DNA from: Silvibacterium dinghuense
GTDB lineage: Bacteria > Acidobacteriota > Terriglobia > Terriglobales > Acidobacteriaceae
Direction: 5' to 3'
DNA length: 64,000 nucleotides
Assembly: GCF_004123295.1 (NCBI RefSeq)
Contig: NZ_SDMK01000001.1
Location: 1,364,001 to 1,428,000, forward strand
The stretch's first letter is position 1. Each line of letters starts with the position of its first letter. The notes beneath the pieces were generated by a model. That model was not told the DNA's origin. It did not search any database and was given only the letters and a program-made list of their open reading frames with translations. Shown here in pieces: positions 47,850 through 56,801 of the stretch. Both the position numbers and the translations under genes were made by a program.

Positions 47850-48047
47850 CTCGTTCGAGTGTAGGCCATGATCTCTATGGCAGCAGCGGCCTCGCAGCTG
47901 GGCAGCACCGGATTCAGGCAGCCGGATTCAGACGACAGGCGCGCCTGGGTGTATTGATCGAAAATCCGTAACTGCCCTCCTTCGGGAATAGGCCGCACGA
48001 AAATTTTCTTTCTCCTTGATTCCCTCTTGCGCTGGTCTTCGTCTTAT

Positions 48048-48066
48048 GTGTTACAGTGAGTAACAC
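48048..48066. promoter_or_regulatory. Palindromic operator of the blaI gene
   Basis: GTGTTACAGTGAGTAACAC is a 7-bp perfect inverted repeat around 5 bp, ending just before the ATG. A second GTAACGTTAC palindrome lies about 10 bp inside the gene. Both fit autorepression by a BlaI-type winged-helix dimer. Confidence 0.55.
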
Positions 48067-48067
48067 T

Positions 48068-48490
48068 ATGGCGAGTAACGTTACAGAGCATCGCGAAGAA
48101 TTCCACGATCCGGCCGAGCTCGGCGAGCTTGAGCGCTCTATTCTCCACATCGTCTGGCGGAGGGCCGAGGTCACAGCCGAGGATGTTCGCGCCTCGATGG
48201 AGGCCAACGACCGTCTCCTCAAGGATTCCACCATCCGTACCGTCCTTCGCCGTCTCGAGGAGAAGGGCTACCTCACCCATACCGTCGATCAGCGGACCTT
48301 CGTGTATCGCCCTGTCGAAGCCCGCCGCGTCGTCGCCGGCCGCGCCGTCAAACGCATCCTCGACTGGTTCTGTGACGGCTCGGTCGAAGATCTGCTCGTC
48401 GGCATGGTCGATTCCAAGGTGCTGGACCGCAAGCAGCTCCAGCGCCTCGCAGATCGTATTGCAGCGTCGAAGAAGGAGAAACAGTCATGA
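48068..48490 (+). CDS. BlaI/MecI/CopY-family transcriptional repressor
   Basis: 140 residues from the ATG at 48068; a GTG at 48056 would add four residues. The winged helix spans about 12-80, with LGELERSILHIVWRRAEVTAEDVR and STIRTVLRRLEEKGYLTHTVDQRTFVYRPV. The C-terminal dimer region carries the usual protease-sensitive helix. It overlaps the downstream M56 gene by 4 bp (ATGA), the standard repressor-sensor pairing. The regulated genes cannot be named; no beta-lactamase is nearby. Confidence 0.9.
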   Translation: MASNVTEHREEFHDPAELGELERSILHIVWRRAEVTAEDVRASMEANDRLLKDSTIRTVLRRLEEKGYLTHTVDQRTFVYRPVEARRVVAGRAVKRILDWFCDGSVEDLLVGMVDSKVLDRKQLQRLADRIAASKKEKQS

Positions 48491-50952
48491 TGTCTCCCTG
48501 GCAATCCCCGGCGGCCCAGCTTGTCGTGGAATCCGTCGTCCGCTCGCTGGCCATGGCCGCCGTCGTCTGGGCCGCCATCCATCTCTTCCGCCTGCGTAAT
48601 CTCCCGGCGCAGAAGCTCGCCTGGGCCATGGTGCTTGCGCTCAGCTGCGCGATGCCCGGCCTCATCCGCCTGGAAGCGGCGCATCCCGATGCGGTGCCTG
48701 TCGTTCGCTTCGCGCTGGCCTCCCGCGTCTTCTCCGGCATCGGCGCAGAGTACCAGCACTTCGCGCATCGCATTACCTCTCTACGCCACGTCGTCGAGGC
48801 GGCGAGCGCACCACAGACGGAAGCAGCCTCCGCAGTTCTGAGTCAGACACCGTCTGCATCCGGCGCCACGCCCTCCTCACCCTCCGAGAACAACAACTCT
48901 GCGGCTACGATCACGCAGAGCGCAGAGCGGAACCCCGAGCCGCAAAGTACGTCCGAGATACAGATCTCCAGACCGCAACCGTTTGAGGGGTCTCCCTCTG
49001 TCCTTCTCTCCGTCGAGCCGGCCCGGCCTGTATCGCGCTGGCATCTCGGCTCGCTCGTCCGCTCTCTCGTGCCCGCATATCTTTTCGTCAGCGCCGTGCT
49101 CCTGCTCCGCGTGCTGATCGGCGTTCTGCTGGCCGCGCGCCTCTGGAGCCAGGCAGAGCGTGCTTCCGCGATTCTCGATCCGTATGCCAGGATTCGCATC
49201 AGCTCACGCATCGAAAGCCCGGTCACCATCGGCTCGGGCATTCTTCTCCCTGCGAGCAGCACTTCGTGGAATCGCCGCCGGATGCAGATGGTCCTCGCCC
49301 ATGAGCGCGCGCACGTTCGCCAGGGCGATTTCTACCTCCAGCTCGCAGCCGCGCTCTATGCCGCGCTCACCTGGATCAGCCCGCTCGGATGGTTCCTCAA
49401 GCGCCGCCTGGCGGAACTTGGCGAAGCGGTGAGCGACCGCGCAGCGCTCGATGCAACGAACGCAGGCACAACCAGCACGGCGTCTTCCGCAGACTACGCC
49501 GAGCTGCTGCTCGAGTTCGCCTCCCTGCCCCGTCGCGGTTTCGCCGGCGTGGCGGCGGGAGTCGGCATGGCCCGGCCCAGCTCCGTGCAGGGACGCATCG
49601 AGCGCATTCTCAATCCCCACGCTTTCACCGCAGCCTTCACAGGAGGCCGCGTCTCAGCCGTAGCGGCCGCCATTGTCGTGCCCTGCGCCCTGCTGATCGC
49701 TGTCTCCGGCCGCCGCGTACACGCAGCCGAAACCCAGCAAACCACCACCCTCCCCCAGCCTGCGAGCGTGACCGCCGCGCCCGATCCGGCTCCGGCAGAC
49801 GAACCCGCTTCCGTGGCTACGTCTGTAACCGTGCAACCCAGGCCTGAGGCCACGCCTGCGCCGGCAGCCGTTTCCGCCACCGCCTCCCCGCAGGCAGCTC
49901 CAGCACCCGCTGCCGATCCGAAACCGACACCGTCCGTAAGCATCTCCGCGCTCTCCTCGGCGATCACCGGACTCTCACAGTCGCTCAACACCAGCGTAGT
50001 AGCACTCAGCAGTGAGCCTGCTCCGGTCTCGGGTCTCACGCGCTCGCTAGATGCGCAGTCTTCCAGCGCAACGAGTGCTACGAGTTCCTCCGCCACTGGC
50101 AGCTCTACCGGTACAGGCTCCGGAAGCGGACAAGGCCACTCCTCTTCCCAATCTGTCACCAACAGCGAAAGCCATACCTACTCGGTTGATTCCGACATCG
50201 ACGATGACGAAGAAGAGCATGACCACAACGGCCATTCTTCCGTAGGCGTCCTCGTGCTCAATGGCCCGAATAACTCCTTCGGCATCGTCCGCGGCGATGC
50301 CAAGGTGACCGGCAAAGGCGCCGAGGGCGCAGCCTTCGAAAAAGCCCGCGAACAGGCCAAGGGCGACATGATGTGGTTCGAACGCGACGGCAAGAGCTAC
50401 GTGATTACCGACCCGGCCACCATCGATGCAGGTATCCGCCAGTGGCGCAGCAGCCGCAGCGACCTCTACGACAACGGCGCCTATACGCTCATGCTGCCGA
50501 ATCTCGACCGGCAGCTTGTCGAGCTCAAGCCCATGAAGATCGATGTCAAGATTCCGCCGATGCCTCCGGTCGACATCCAGAAGCAGCTTGCCGATGCAGA
50601 GGCAGCGCTCAAGAAGCTGCAGGCCGAGTATCCGCAGGGTAAGGTCAGCGCGCTCACCCCCGAGCAGCAGGACGAGATGCGGCGCCAGATCTCCGAGGTC
50701 ATCCGCAATCTCTCCCAGCTTGAGATAAACGACCAGGTGATCCTCAGGCAGATGAAGGAAATTCACTTCGTCACCAACGACCAGATCCAGAAGCAGCTCG
50801 CCGACAACCGCCAGGCCATGGAAAAGGCTCGCGAAGAAGCCCGCGAATCCATGCGCAAGGCCCGCGAACAGGCCCGCATTGCATCTTCACAGCAGATGCA
50901 GGCCTTCTTCGACCAGGCTCTGCATGACGGCAAGGCTCAACCGGTGCAGTAA
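48487..50952 (+). CDS. M56-family (BlaR1-like) membrane metallopeptidase sensor
   Basis: 821 residues. Hydrophobic segments near 12-30, 40-58 and 190-215 frame a cytoplasmic loop with the zinc motif HERAH (His272-Glu273-His276 in VLAHERAHVRQ). A membrane segment near 395-420 leads to an extracytoplasmic part with a Pro/Ala-rich linker (about 430-500) and a Ser/Thr/Gly-rich stretch. A domain at about 570-650 and a charged coiled coil (about 700-810) follow. No penicillin-binding sensor domain is visible, so the signal is probably not a beta-lactam. It would cleave the BlaI partner when induced. Confidence 0.85.
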   Translation: MMSPWQSPAAQLVVESVVRSLAMAAVVWAAIHLFRLRNLPAQKLAWAMVLALSCAMPGLIRLEAAHPDAVPVVRFALASRVFSGIGAEYQHFAHRITSLRHVVEAASAPQTEAASAVLSQTPSASGATPSSPSENNNSAATITQSAERNPEPQSTSEIQISRPQPFEGSPSVLLSVEPARPVSRWHLGSLVRSLVPAYLFVSAVLLLRVLIGVLLAARLWSQAERASAILDPYARIRISSRIESPVTIGSGILLPASSTSWNRRRMQMVLAHERAHVRQGDFYLQLAAALYAALTWISPLGWFLKRRLAELGEAVSDRAALDATNAGTTSTASSADYAELLLEFASLPRRGFAGVAAGVGMARPSSVQGRIERILNPHAFTAAFTGGRVSAVAAAIVVPCALLIAVSGRRVHAAETQQTTTLPQPASVTAAPDPAPADEPASVATSVTVQPRPEATPAPAAVSATASPQAAPAPAADPKPTPSVSISALSSAITGLSQSLNTSVVALSSEPAPVSGLTRSLDAQSSSATSATSSSATGSSTGTGSGSGQGHSSSQSVTNSESHTYSVDSDIDDDEEEHDHNGHSSVGVLVLNGPNNSFGIVRGDAKVTGKGAEGAAFEKAREQAKGDMMWFERDGKSYVITDPATIDAGIRQWRSSRSDLYDNGAYTLMLPNLDRQLVELKPMKIDVKIPPMPPVDIQKQLADAEAALKKLQAEYPQGKVSALTPEQQDEMRRQISEVIRNLSQLEINDQVILRQMKEIHFVTNDQIQKQLADNRQAMEKAREEARESMRKAREQARIASSQQMQAFFDQALHDGKAQPVQ

Positions 50953-50970
50953 CTCAGGGCTCAGATAAAA

Positions 50971-51092
50971 ATCCCACGTCTCAATGGCGAGACGTGGGGC
51001 ACCCTGGGTTCTTCCCTCTTTCAAGAGAACAAAATCTCAATCGCGACCAAAGGGAGCGGGGGCCAAAGGCGATCCGCCCTGCGCGCAGCAGC
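50971..51092. repeat. Family A hairpin and family C copy
   Basis: A (inverted sense, ending GGGGCACCC) lies at 50971-51007 and C (TCGCGACCAAAGGGAGCG to GCGCGCAGCAG) at 51040-51092, between the M56 gene and the FecR-like gene. Confidence 0.75.
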
Positions 51093-51131
51093 AGGTGCAG
51101 ACTGCGGCATGCACGCGCTAATCTAGCCTTG

Positions 51132-52133
51132 ATGCTGCGGCCCTACCCCTTTTTCGCAATGCTCTCCGCTGTCGCGTTCGCACTCCCGGCAACAGCCCAG
51201 CAACCCACTGCTTCCGGCCCTATCGCTTCCGTACCGATCGAAGGCGTCGCCGTCTCCGGCTCGCTCTCGGTGGCCGACGGCAAGGCCAACATCGCCAATA
51301 ACGGCAGCATCACCGCCGGCGACAGCACCGCACACATCGCACTCACTCGTGGAGGCCAGCTCGCAGTCTGCGCCACGACGCAGGTTCACCTCTCTCGAGA
51401 CAGCTCCCTCTCGCAGGACCCGGCACAGGATTCCGCTCTGATGATCGCCCTGGACCGCGGCGCGCTCGAGACCGACTACGCGACAGGCAAATACTCTGAT
51501 GTGATTCTCACACCCGACCTGCGCATTCTCGTCTCCGGCCCCGGCCATGCCGACTTGAAGATCCGCCTCAACCGCCAGGGCGACACCTGCATCGACAATC
51601 ATGGGCCGAATCCGCCGTATGTCACGGTAACCAGCCAGTTCGAGGGCGGCGTCTATCGCATTCAGCCCAATCAGCGTGTCATGTTCCAGCACGGCAGCCT
51701 GCAGCAGGTGGTCGATAACGAGCCCGAACCCTGCGGCTGCCCCGCACCCGCGCTTTCTGTCGCCAGCACCGGTACCACCGGCGCCAATCCTGCGAAGCCC
51801 GGCCAGAAAGCAGGCATGCCGGTCGGAGGACCATCCTCCACGCCTGCAGATACCAGCTTCCCGCTCGCAGTGAGCGAAGGGCTGACGCCGCCTCCCGCGC
51901 CACCAACCCAGCCTGTCGTCCCGGCAGGCACGGCGCATGCCATGGTACAGGCGCCTATCGGCTACAACTCGGCAACCACGCCGAATCCGGCCGCGCCCGA
52001 TGCCGCAGGGCCACCACCTGCAGGAGCCGCAACTTCAGCCACACCCTCTGCCCGCGCAGAGCAGCCGCCGAAGCAGCAGGGAGGCTTCTTCCATGCCGTC
52101 GGCCATTTCTTTGCGAAGATGTTCGGACGGTAG
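51132..52133 (+). CDS. Secreted FecR-like protein
   Basis: 333 residues. A signal peptide covers about 1-22 (FFAMLSAVAFALPATAQ). The beta-rich middle (about 40-200) resembles FecR-like domains (LALTRGGQL-type strands, ALDRGALETDYATGKYSDVILTPDL). It is followed by a Pro/Ala-rich low-complexity tail ending in the aromatic GGFFHAVGHFFAKMFGR. The role is unknown. TAATCT stands 8 bp before the ATG. It converges with lepB, with only 6 bp between stop codons. Confidence 0.6.
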   Translation: MLRPYPFFAMLSAVAFALPATAQQPTASGPIASVPIEGVAVSGSLSVADGKANIANNGSITAGDSTAHIALTRGGQLAVCATTQVHLSRDSSLSQDPAQDSALMIALDRGALETDYATGKYSDVILTPDLRILVSGPGHADLKIRLNRQGDTCIDNHGPNPPYVTVTSQFEGGVYRIQPNQRVMFQHGSLQQVVDNEPEPCGCPAPALSVASTGTTGANPAKPGQKAGMPVGGPSSTPADTSFPLAVSEGLTPPPAPPTQPVVPAGTAHAMVQAPIGYNSATTPNPAAPDAAGPPPAGAATSATPSARAEQPPKQQGGFFHAVGHFFAKMFGR

Positions 52134-52139
52134 CAGTCT

Positions 52140-52886
52140 TCACACTACCCGGTGAAAGGTTCGCGACCAGCGCGTCTTCTGGAAGAAGGTCAGCGCCGTG
52201 TGAACCATATCCTGCAGCCGCGGACCGAGGCCGGTAATGTCCTCGTCCTGCTCGGGCATGTTGTAGGACCAGTACACGAACATCGGACGGCCAAGGATGT
52301 TCTCCTTCGGCACAAAGCCCCAATAGCGGCTGTCGAGGCTATCCGGGCGGTTATCGCCCATGGCAAAGTACTTGCCCGGAGGCACCACGAGATCTCCGTT
52401 GTCGATGTGAGACGGCAGTTCGGCTGCCCACTGATCGGTCACATCCATGCCTTCGGAAACGGGCACGCGGGGGAAATCGTCGCGATAGGGCAGGAAATAG
52501 TCGGCCTTCGCCGTGTAGGGCTCATTCTGCGGCTTGCCGTTCAGGTAGACGACACCGTTCTCCAAATGGATGTGATCGCCGGGGATGCCGACGACACGCT
52601 TCACCAGGGTCATATTCGTCTCATTCGGCTTGATGAACACGATGATGTCGCCGCGCCGAATGGAGCGGTAATGGACCAACGGCATCCACTTCGCCGGCTT
52701 GCCGAAGGTGATCCGATCGACGACGACATGATCCCCAATGAGGATGGTCTTCAGCATCGAGCCGGTCGGGATCATATAGTTCTGGAAGACAAACCCGAAG
52801 GCAAACAGCGCCAGCACAAACACCGCGCAATAGGAGGCGAAGCCCTCAAGCAGCGTCTCGCCGCCTTTTTCCTGTTCTGCTGTCAA
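52140..52886 (-). CDS. lepB: Signal peptidase I
   Basis: 248 residues, starting at a TTG at 52886 that has AGAGAGG 7 nt upstream; the frame is open further but the extra part is repeat-derived and unlike the family. One transmembrane anchor covers about 17-36. Catalytic Ser43 is in MIPTGSM and Lys96 in TLVKRVVGIPGD; GDNRPDSLDSRYWGFV is the late conserved box. It removes signal peptides on the outer face of the inner membrane. Only one anchor helix is present. Confidence 0.9.
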   Translation of the reverse strand: MTAEQEKGGETLLEGFASYCAVFVLALFAFGFVFQNYMIPTGSMLKTILIGDHVVVDRITFGKPAKWMPLVHYRSIRRGDIIVFIKPNETNMTLVKRVVGIPGDHIHLENGVVYLNGKPQNEPYTAKADYFLPYRDDFPRVPVSEGMDVTDQWAAELPSHIDNGDLVVPPGKYFAMGDNRPDSLDSRYWGFVPKENILGRPMFVYWSYNMPEQDEDITGLGPRLQDMVHTALTFFQKTRWSRTFHRVV

Positions 52887-53040
52887 ACAATCCTCTCTTC
52901 CTTGCTTCTTAGACGGTAGCGCATCCTGATTACCGCAGGGATGAAAGCCCACGCAAGGGTCGCGATTTTCATCAGGCCCGGCTAAAGCCTGGCCTGAGCC
53001 AAATGTCGATACGCCACCGTAAGGGATCGTATTGTCCCAG

Positions 53041-53113
53041 CTCGCGACCGACGGGAGCGGGTGCCAAAGGCGAAACACCTGGACGGCCAGTCCCGCCCTG
53101 CGCGGAGCAGCTG
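53041..53113. repeat. Family C repeat, long variant
   Basis: TCGCGACCGACGGGAGCGG through GGACGGCCAGTCCC to GCGGAGCAG. It lies upstream of efp and directly before a TAAAAT box. Confidence 0.7.
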
Positions 53114-53207
53114 CTAAAATATGGGACTGGAGCGTTTCGCGCGCGCCTCTGCCTCCTGCTGCGGCAGGCGGAGGCTTTATTTCCCAGGATTTTCAGGAGC
53201 TGATTTT

Positions 53208-53768
53208 ATGGCGATTCCCGCCACACAGATGCGTCCGGGCATGATTATCAAGCACAACAATGAGCTGCATGCCGTGTTCTCGGTCGAGCACCGCACGCCC
53301 GGCAACCTGCGCGCCTTCATCCAGGCCAAGCTGCGCAACCTGCGCACCGGCGCCATGTTCGAGCACCGCTTCCGCTCGCCCGACCCGATCGATCGTGTCA
53401 TCGTCGATGAGATCGACATGGAGTTCCTCTACAACGACGGCGACGACTACTACTTCATGGACACGACGAACTACGAGCAGACTCACCTAAAGCGCGACAC
53501 GCTGGGTGATGCCGTCGAATACCTGACGCCGAATCTACAGATCACCGTCTCGTTCTTCGACGGCGTGGCCGTCGGCATCGAGCTGCCGCAGGTGGTCGAG
53601 CTGACCGTGGTCGAAACGGAGCCGGGCCTGAAGTCGGCCACCGCTTCGTCGGTGACCAAGCCGGCCAAGATGGAAACCGGCCTCGTGGTGCAGGTGCCGC
53701 CCTTCATCAACGAAGGCGAGAAGATCCGCATCGACACCGCCGAAGGCGCGTACATGAGCCGCGCGTAA
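53208..53768 (+). CDS. efp: Elongation factor P with Asn at the tip position
   Basis: 186 residues from ATG 53208; AGGAG lies 9 nt upstream. The three OB-like domains are present: MAIPATQMRPGMIIKHNNELHAV, the central DYYFMDTTNYEQTHL, and the C-terminal VQVPPFINEGEKIRIDTAEGAYMSRA. It relieves ribosome stalling at polyproline. The domain I loop reads PGNLRAF, so Asn33 stands where E. coli has the modified Lys34 (PGKGQAF). Neither lysylation nor rhamnosylation can therefore apply. The infB product of this genome is Pro-rich. Confidence 0.94.
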   Translation: MAIPATQMRPGMIIKHNNELHAVFSVEHRTPGNLRAFIQAKLRNLRTGAMFEHRFRSPDPIDRVIVDEIDMEFLYNDGDDYYFMDTTNYEQTHLKRDTLGDAVEYLTPNLQITVSFFDGVAVGIELPQVVELTVVETEPGLKSATASSVTKPAKMETGLVVQVPPFINEGEKIRIDTAEGAYMSRA

Positions 53769-53788
53769 GAGCACGCGGAAAATCACAG

Positions 53789-53818
53789 ACGGCGCGGCTT
53801 CGGCTGCGCCGTTTTTTC
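53789..53818 (+). terminator. Terminator of efp
   Basis: Stem ACGGCGCGGC with loop TTCG followed by TTTTTT, 20 bp after the stop. Confidence 0.85.
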
Positions 53819-53857
53819 TTTGCCTAACGATCATTCGACCGTATTCTCGTCTGCAAG

Positions 53858-55204
53858 ATGCCCCAGCCCAGATTCCTGCTTCCTGCCCTTGCAGGCTTTC
53901 TTGCCTGTACGCTCTCCGCTTCCGCACAAACCACGGCGCAGAGTGTCGATGCCGACCTGCCCTCGCTGCTCTCGACCTACAAGGACATCCACAGCCATCC
54001 TGAGCTCTCGCATCACGAGGAGCGCACCTCGGCGCTGCTGAGCGGCGATCTGCGTAAGCTCGGTTATGACGTGACCGAGCGCGTCGGCAGGTACGAGGAC
54101 GGATCGCAGGCTTACGGCGTGGTCGCCATCCTTAAAAATGGCTCCGGGCCGCAATTGCTGGTACGCGCGGACATGGATGCTCTGCCGGTGGAAGAGAAAA
54201 CCGGCCTGCCTTACGCGAGCCACGTGCGCGGGATCAACGCGCAGGGCGCGGATGTGCCGGTGATGCACGCCTGCGGGCACGATATTCACGTCACCGTGCT
54301 GCTCGGCTTTGCGAAGCAGATGATCGAGCAGAAGAGCGCATGGCACGGCACGCTGATGCTCATCGGCCAGCCGTCAGAGGAGACCATCGACGGCGCGCGC
54401 GCCATGCTCGCCGACCATCTTTATGAGCGCTTCGGCAAGCCGGACTTCATCCTCTCCGAGCACGACGCCAGCGACTACCCGACCGGCTCCATTGCCATCA
54501 AGCCCGGGCCGCTGGCGGCAAGCTCGACCAGCATCGATGTGGTGATGCGCGGCAAGGGTGGCCACGGCGCCGCGCCCGAGCTGACGAAAGACCCCGTGCT
54601 GATGGCCGCCGAGTTCATCGTGCAGTTGCAGACCGTGGTCAGCCGGCAGATCGATCCGCAGCAGCCCGCGGTCATCACCGTCGGGCAGATCCACGGCGGC
54701 ACCAAGCGCAACATCATTCCCGATGAAGTGAGCATGGGCCTGACCATGCGCGCCTACGACGAAACCACGCGCCTGGCCATGATCGAAGACCTGAAGCGCA
54801 TCGCCAACGGCATCGCCATCGGCTACGGCGTGCCCGAGGACCGCATGCCCATCGTCACCGTGAGCCAGACCGAGATCACCCCGGCCACGCTCAACGATCC
54901 GGCGCTCGAGGCCCGACTGCATGCCTCGGCGGTTAAGGCGCTCGGCGCGGCGCATGTGCTCGATGCCTCAGCCTTCATGGGCTCGGAAGACGTCGGTGTC
55001 TTTCGCCTGAACAACACGATTCCCGGCGTCATGTTCGCGCTCGGCGCATCGGACCCGGACAAGCTCGCCGCCGCGCACAAGGCGGGAACCGAGCTGCCCG
55101 GCCCGCACTCGGCACTCTTCGCGCCCGTGCCCGAGCCGACCATCCGCACCGGCGTCACCGCGATGACGGCCATGGCGATTGGGCTTTTGCAGCCAAAGGC
55201 GTAA
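53858..55204 (+). CDS. Exported M20-family amidohydrolase (IAA-amino acid hydrolase type)
   Basis: 448 residues with a signal peptide (MPQPRFLLPALAGFLACTLSASAQ). Metal and catalytic sites are visible: LLVRADMDALPVEEKTG, HACGHDIH, GQPSEETIDGARAM and the late AFMGSEDVGVF. The dimerisation insert (about 205-320) includes GKGGHGAAP. Members hydrolyse N-acyl or peptide bonds of amino-acid conjugates. Location is inferred periplasmic. Monocistronic. Confidence 0.88.
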   Translation: MPQPRFLLPALAGFLACTLSASAQTTAQSVDADLPSLLSTYKDIHSHPELSHHEERTSALLSGDLRKLGYDVTERVGRYEDGSQAYGVVAILKNGSGPQLLVRADMDALPVEEKTGLPYASHVRGINAQGADVPVMHACGHDIHVTVLLGFAKQMIEQKSAWHGTLMLIGQPSEETIDGARAMLADHLYERFGKPDFILSEHDASDYPTGSIAIKPGPLAASSTSIDVVMRGKGGHGAAPELTKDPVLMAAEFIVQLQTVVSRQIDPQQPAVITVGQIHGGTKRNIIPDEVSMGLTMRAYDETTRLAMIEDLKRIANGIAIGYGVPEDRMPIVTVSQTEITPATLNDPALEARLHASAVKALGAAHVLDASAFMGSEDVGVFRLNNTIPGVMFALGASDPDKLAAAHKAGTELPGPHSALFAPVPEPTIRTGVTAMTAMAIGLLQPKA

Positions 55205-55210
55205 TGCAGC

Positions 55211-55448
55211 TCCCCCCACACAAGCCAACACCAGGCTTGTATGAGCCGCCCCAGCACAGCAGGCGTATCCCACGTCTCAACATCGAGACGTGGGGCACCC
55301 CGGTGATTTCTCCACAGGGATTGATTACCCTCCCGCCCAAGCGCAGCTTGGACGGGGCACCCCGTTTTTCTCTATTTGAAGGGACAAAAAATTCAGCTCG
55401 CGACCATAGGGAGCGGAGGCCGAAGGCCTTTCGCCCTGCGCGCAGCAG
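55211..55448. repeat. Repeat cluster B', A, B, C
   Basis: B' at 55211-55250, A at 55267-55301, B at 55331-55364 and C at 55397-55448. The A-B part is the same unit as at 26898 with hairpin A in the opposite sense. Confidence 0.75.
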
Positions 55449-55498
55449 CCAGTCCCTTGCTTCGGGCATGAGGATTTGAAACACTAAATCCGCATCGC

Positions 55499-55780
55499 AT
55501 GGTCCGTCATTATCTCGTCAAAGGACGCGTTCAGGGAGTCGGTTTCCGTTGGTTCGTCCACCGCGAAGCCGCCGAAATCGGCCTGCACGGCTGGGTCCGC
55601 AATACCGAGGACGGCCATGTGGAGGTCGTCGCCTCCGGCTCGGCGGAACAGCTCGCCGAACTGAACCAGGCCCTGCACAAAGGCTCGCGCGGCAGCCGCG
55701 TCGATGCCGTCATCGAACACGAACTGGCCGAGAGCGAAGCCGCTTCGCTCGGCCCCTTCCAGATTGAAGGCGCCTGGTAA
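55499..55780 (+). CDS. acyP: Acylphosphatase
   Basis: 93 residues, the full family length. [16 protein letters not shown] holds the phosphate-cradle with Arg17, and [13 protein letters not shown] holds the catalytic Asn35. It hydrolyses acyl phosphates such as acetyl or carbamoyl phosphate in the cytoplasm. It lies 49 bp upstream of apt in the same direction. Confidence 0.93.
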   Translation: MVRHYLVKGRVQGVGFRWFVHREAAEIGLHGWVRNTEDGHVEVVASGSAEQLAELNQALHKGSRGSRVDAVIEHELAESEAASLGPFQIEGAW

Positions 55781-55829
55781 CCCGCGCCACACCTCGATTC
55801 AAGACCGATTCAAAGGAGCCATACCACCG

Positions 55830-56372
55830 ATGTCCCACCGGCCCATTGACTGCGAGCCCCTCAAGGACCTCGTCCGCACCGTGCCCGACTTCCCCAAGCC
55901 CGGCATCCTCTTTTACGACATCACGACCCTGCTCAAGGACAAGGCCGGCTTCGCCCAGATGATCGACGCCCTGGCCGCGCACTACATCGACAAGAACATC
56001 GATCTCGTCCTCGGCATCGAAGCGCGCGGCTTCATCTTCGGCCCTGCGCTCGCCTATCGCCTCAACGCCGGCTTCGTACCGGTGCGCAAACCGCGCAAGC
56101 TGCCCGCGCCGGTGGCGCGCGTGACCTATGACCTGGAATACGGCAGCGACACGCTCGAAATCCATGTCGATGCCATCGAGCCGGGCCAGAACGTGGTGAT
56201 CGTGGACGACCTGCTGGCCACCGGCGGCACCATGGAGGCCACGATCAAGCTCGTGCGCCAGCTCGGCGGACATATCGCCGGACTCGGCTTCGCCGTCGAG
56301 CTCGACTTCCTCAAGGGGCGCGAGAAGTTTCCCGACCTCGACGTCTACAGCCTGCTGCACTACAACGAGTAA
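55830..56372 (+). CDS. apt: Adenine phosphoribosyltransferase
   Basis: 180 residues from ATG 55830 with AAAGGAG 10 nt upstream. The sequence has [18 protein letters not shown], the adenine-binding [10 protein letters not shown] block and the PRPP loop [13 protein letters not shown]. It salvages adenine to AMP using PRPP. It follows acyP and ends at a strong terminator. Confidence 0.95.
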   Translation: MSHRPIDCEPLKDLVRTVPDFPKPGILFYDITTLLKDKAGFAQMIDALAAHYIDKNIDLVLGIEARGFIFGPALAYRLNAGFVPVRKPRKLPAPVARVTYDLEYGSDTLEIHVDAIEPGQNVVIVDDLLATGGTMEATIKLVRQLGGHIAGLGFAVELDFLKGREKFPDLDVYSLLHYNE

Positions 56373-56412
56373 GGCACACCTGCGATACAAGATTTGTCAC
56401 TGTTACAGATAT

Positions 56413-56442
56413 AAAAGAGCGGCCCTTGCGGGCCGCTCTTTT
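56413..56442 (+). terminator. Terminator of apt
   Basis: A 13-bp stem AAAAGAGCGGCCC with loop TTGC; the right arm ends in TTTT and TGCTTTG follows. It probably also serves the facing Lmo0937-like gene. Confidence 0.85.
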
Positions 56443-56457
56443 GCTTTGCCGCTCAGA

Positions 56458-56604
56458 CTATGCCGAACGGCCGCGCAGGAAGTGGAAAATGATCGAGACC
56501 ACCGCCAGAATCAGCAGCAGGTGAATGAGAAATCCTGCGACATGGAACATCATGAAACCGCCAATCCAAAGCAGGACCAGCACCAACGCCAAAATCAGGA
56601 ACAT
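56458..56604 (-). CDS. Lmo0937-family (DUF5670-like) small membrane protein
   Basis: 48 residues from ATG 56604, chosen because AGAGGA lies 8 nt upstream and the family is about this long; the frame is open for 27 more codons. Two hydrophobic helices (LILALVLVLLWIGGF and FLIHLLLILAVVSIIFHFL) with HVAGFLIH between them match the family; it ends in RGRSA. Function unknown, often stress-linked. Confidence 0.75.
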   Translation of the reverse strand: MFLILALVLVLLWIGGFMMFHVAGFLIHLLLILAVVSIIFHFLRGRSA

Positions 56605-56801
56605 ATTCTTCGTCCTCTTTTCTCTGAGTTCGTCTTCACGAGGAGATAAGATGGAGCGCGCCGTCCCGGGGTTATCTTCGGCCATGGGTCTTTCCTGCAG
56701 AGCCCCTCGTCTTTCAGAAGTTCTGTACGACTCTGCTCCCAGGCTTCGACGGCTGCACGCTTCGCCCTATCGCCTGCGCCTGCCATGAAAGAGGGTTTCG
56801 C

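Noticed and set aside
48068-50952. A beta-lactam resistance system
   Set aside because: The pair has BlaI and M56 parts, but no beta-lactamase, PBP2a or penicillin-sensing domain was found.
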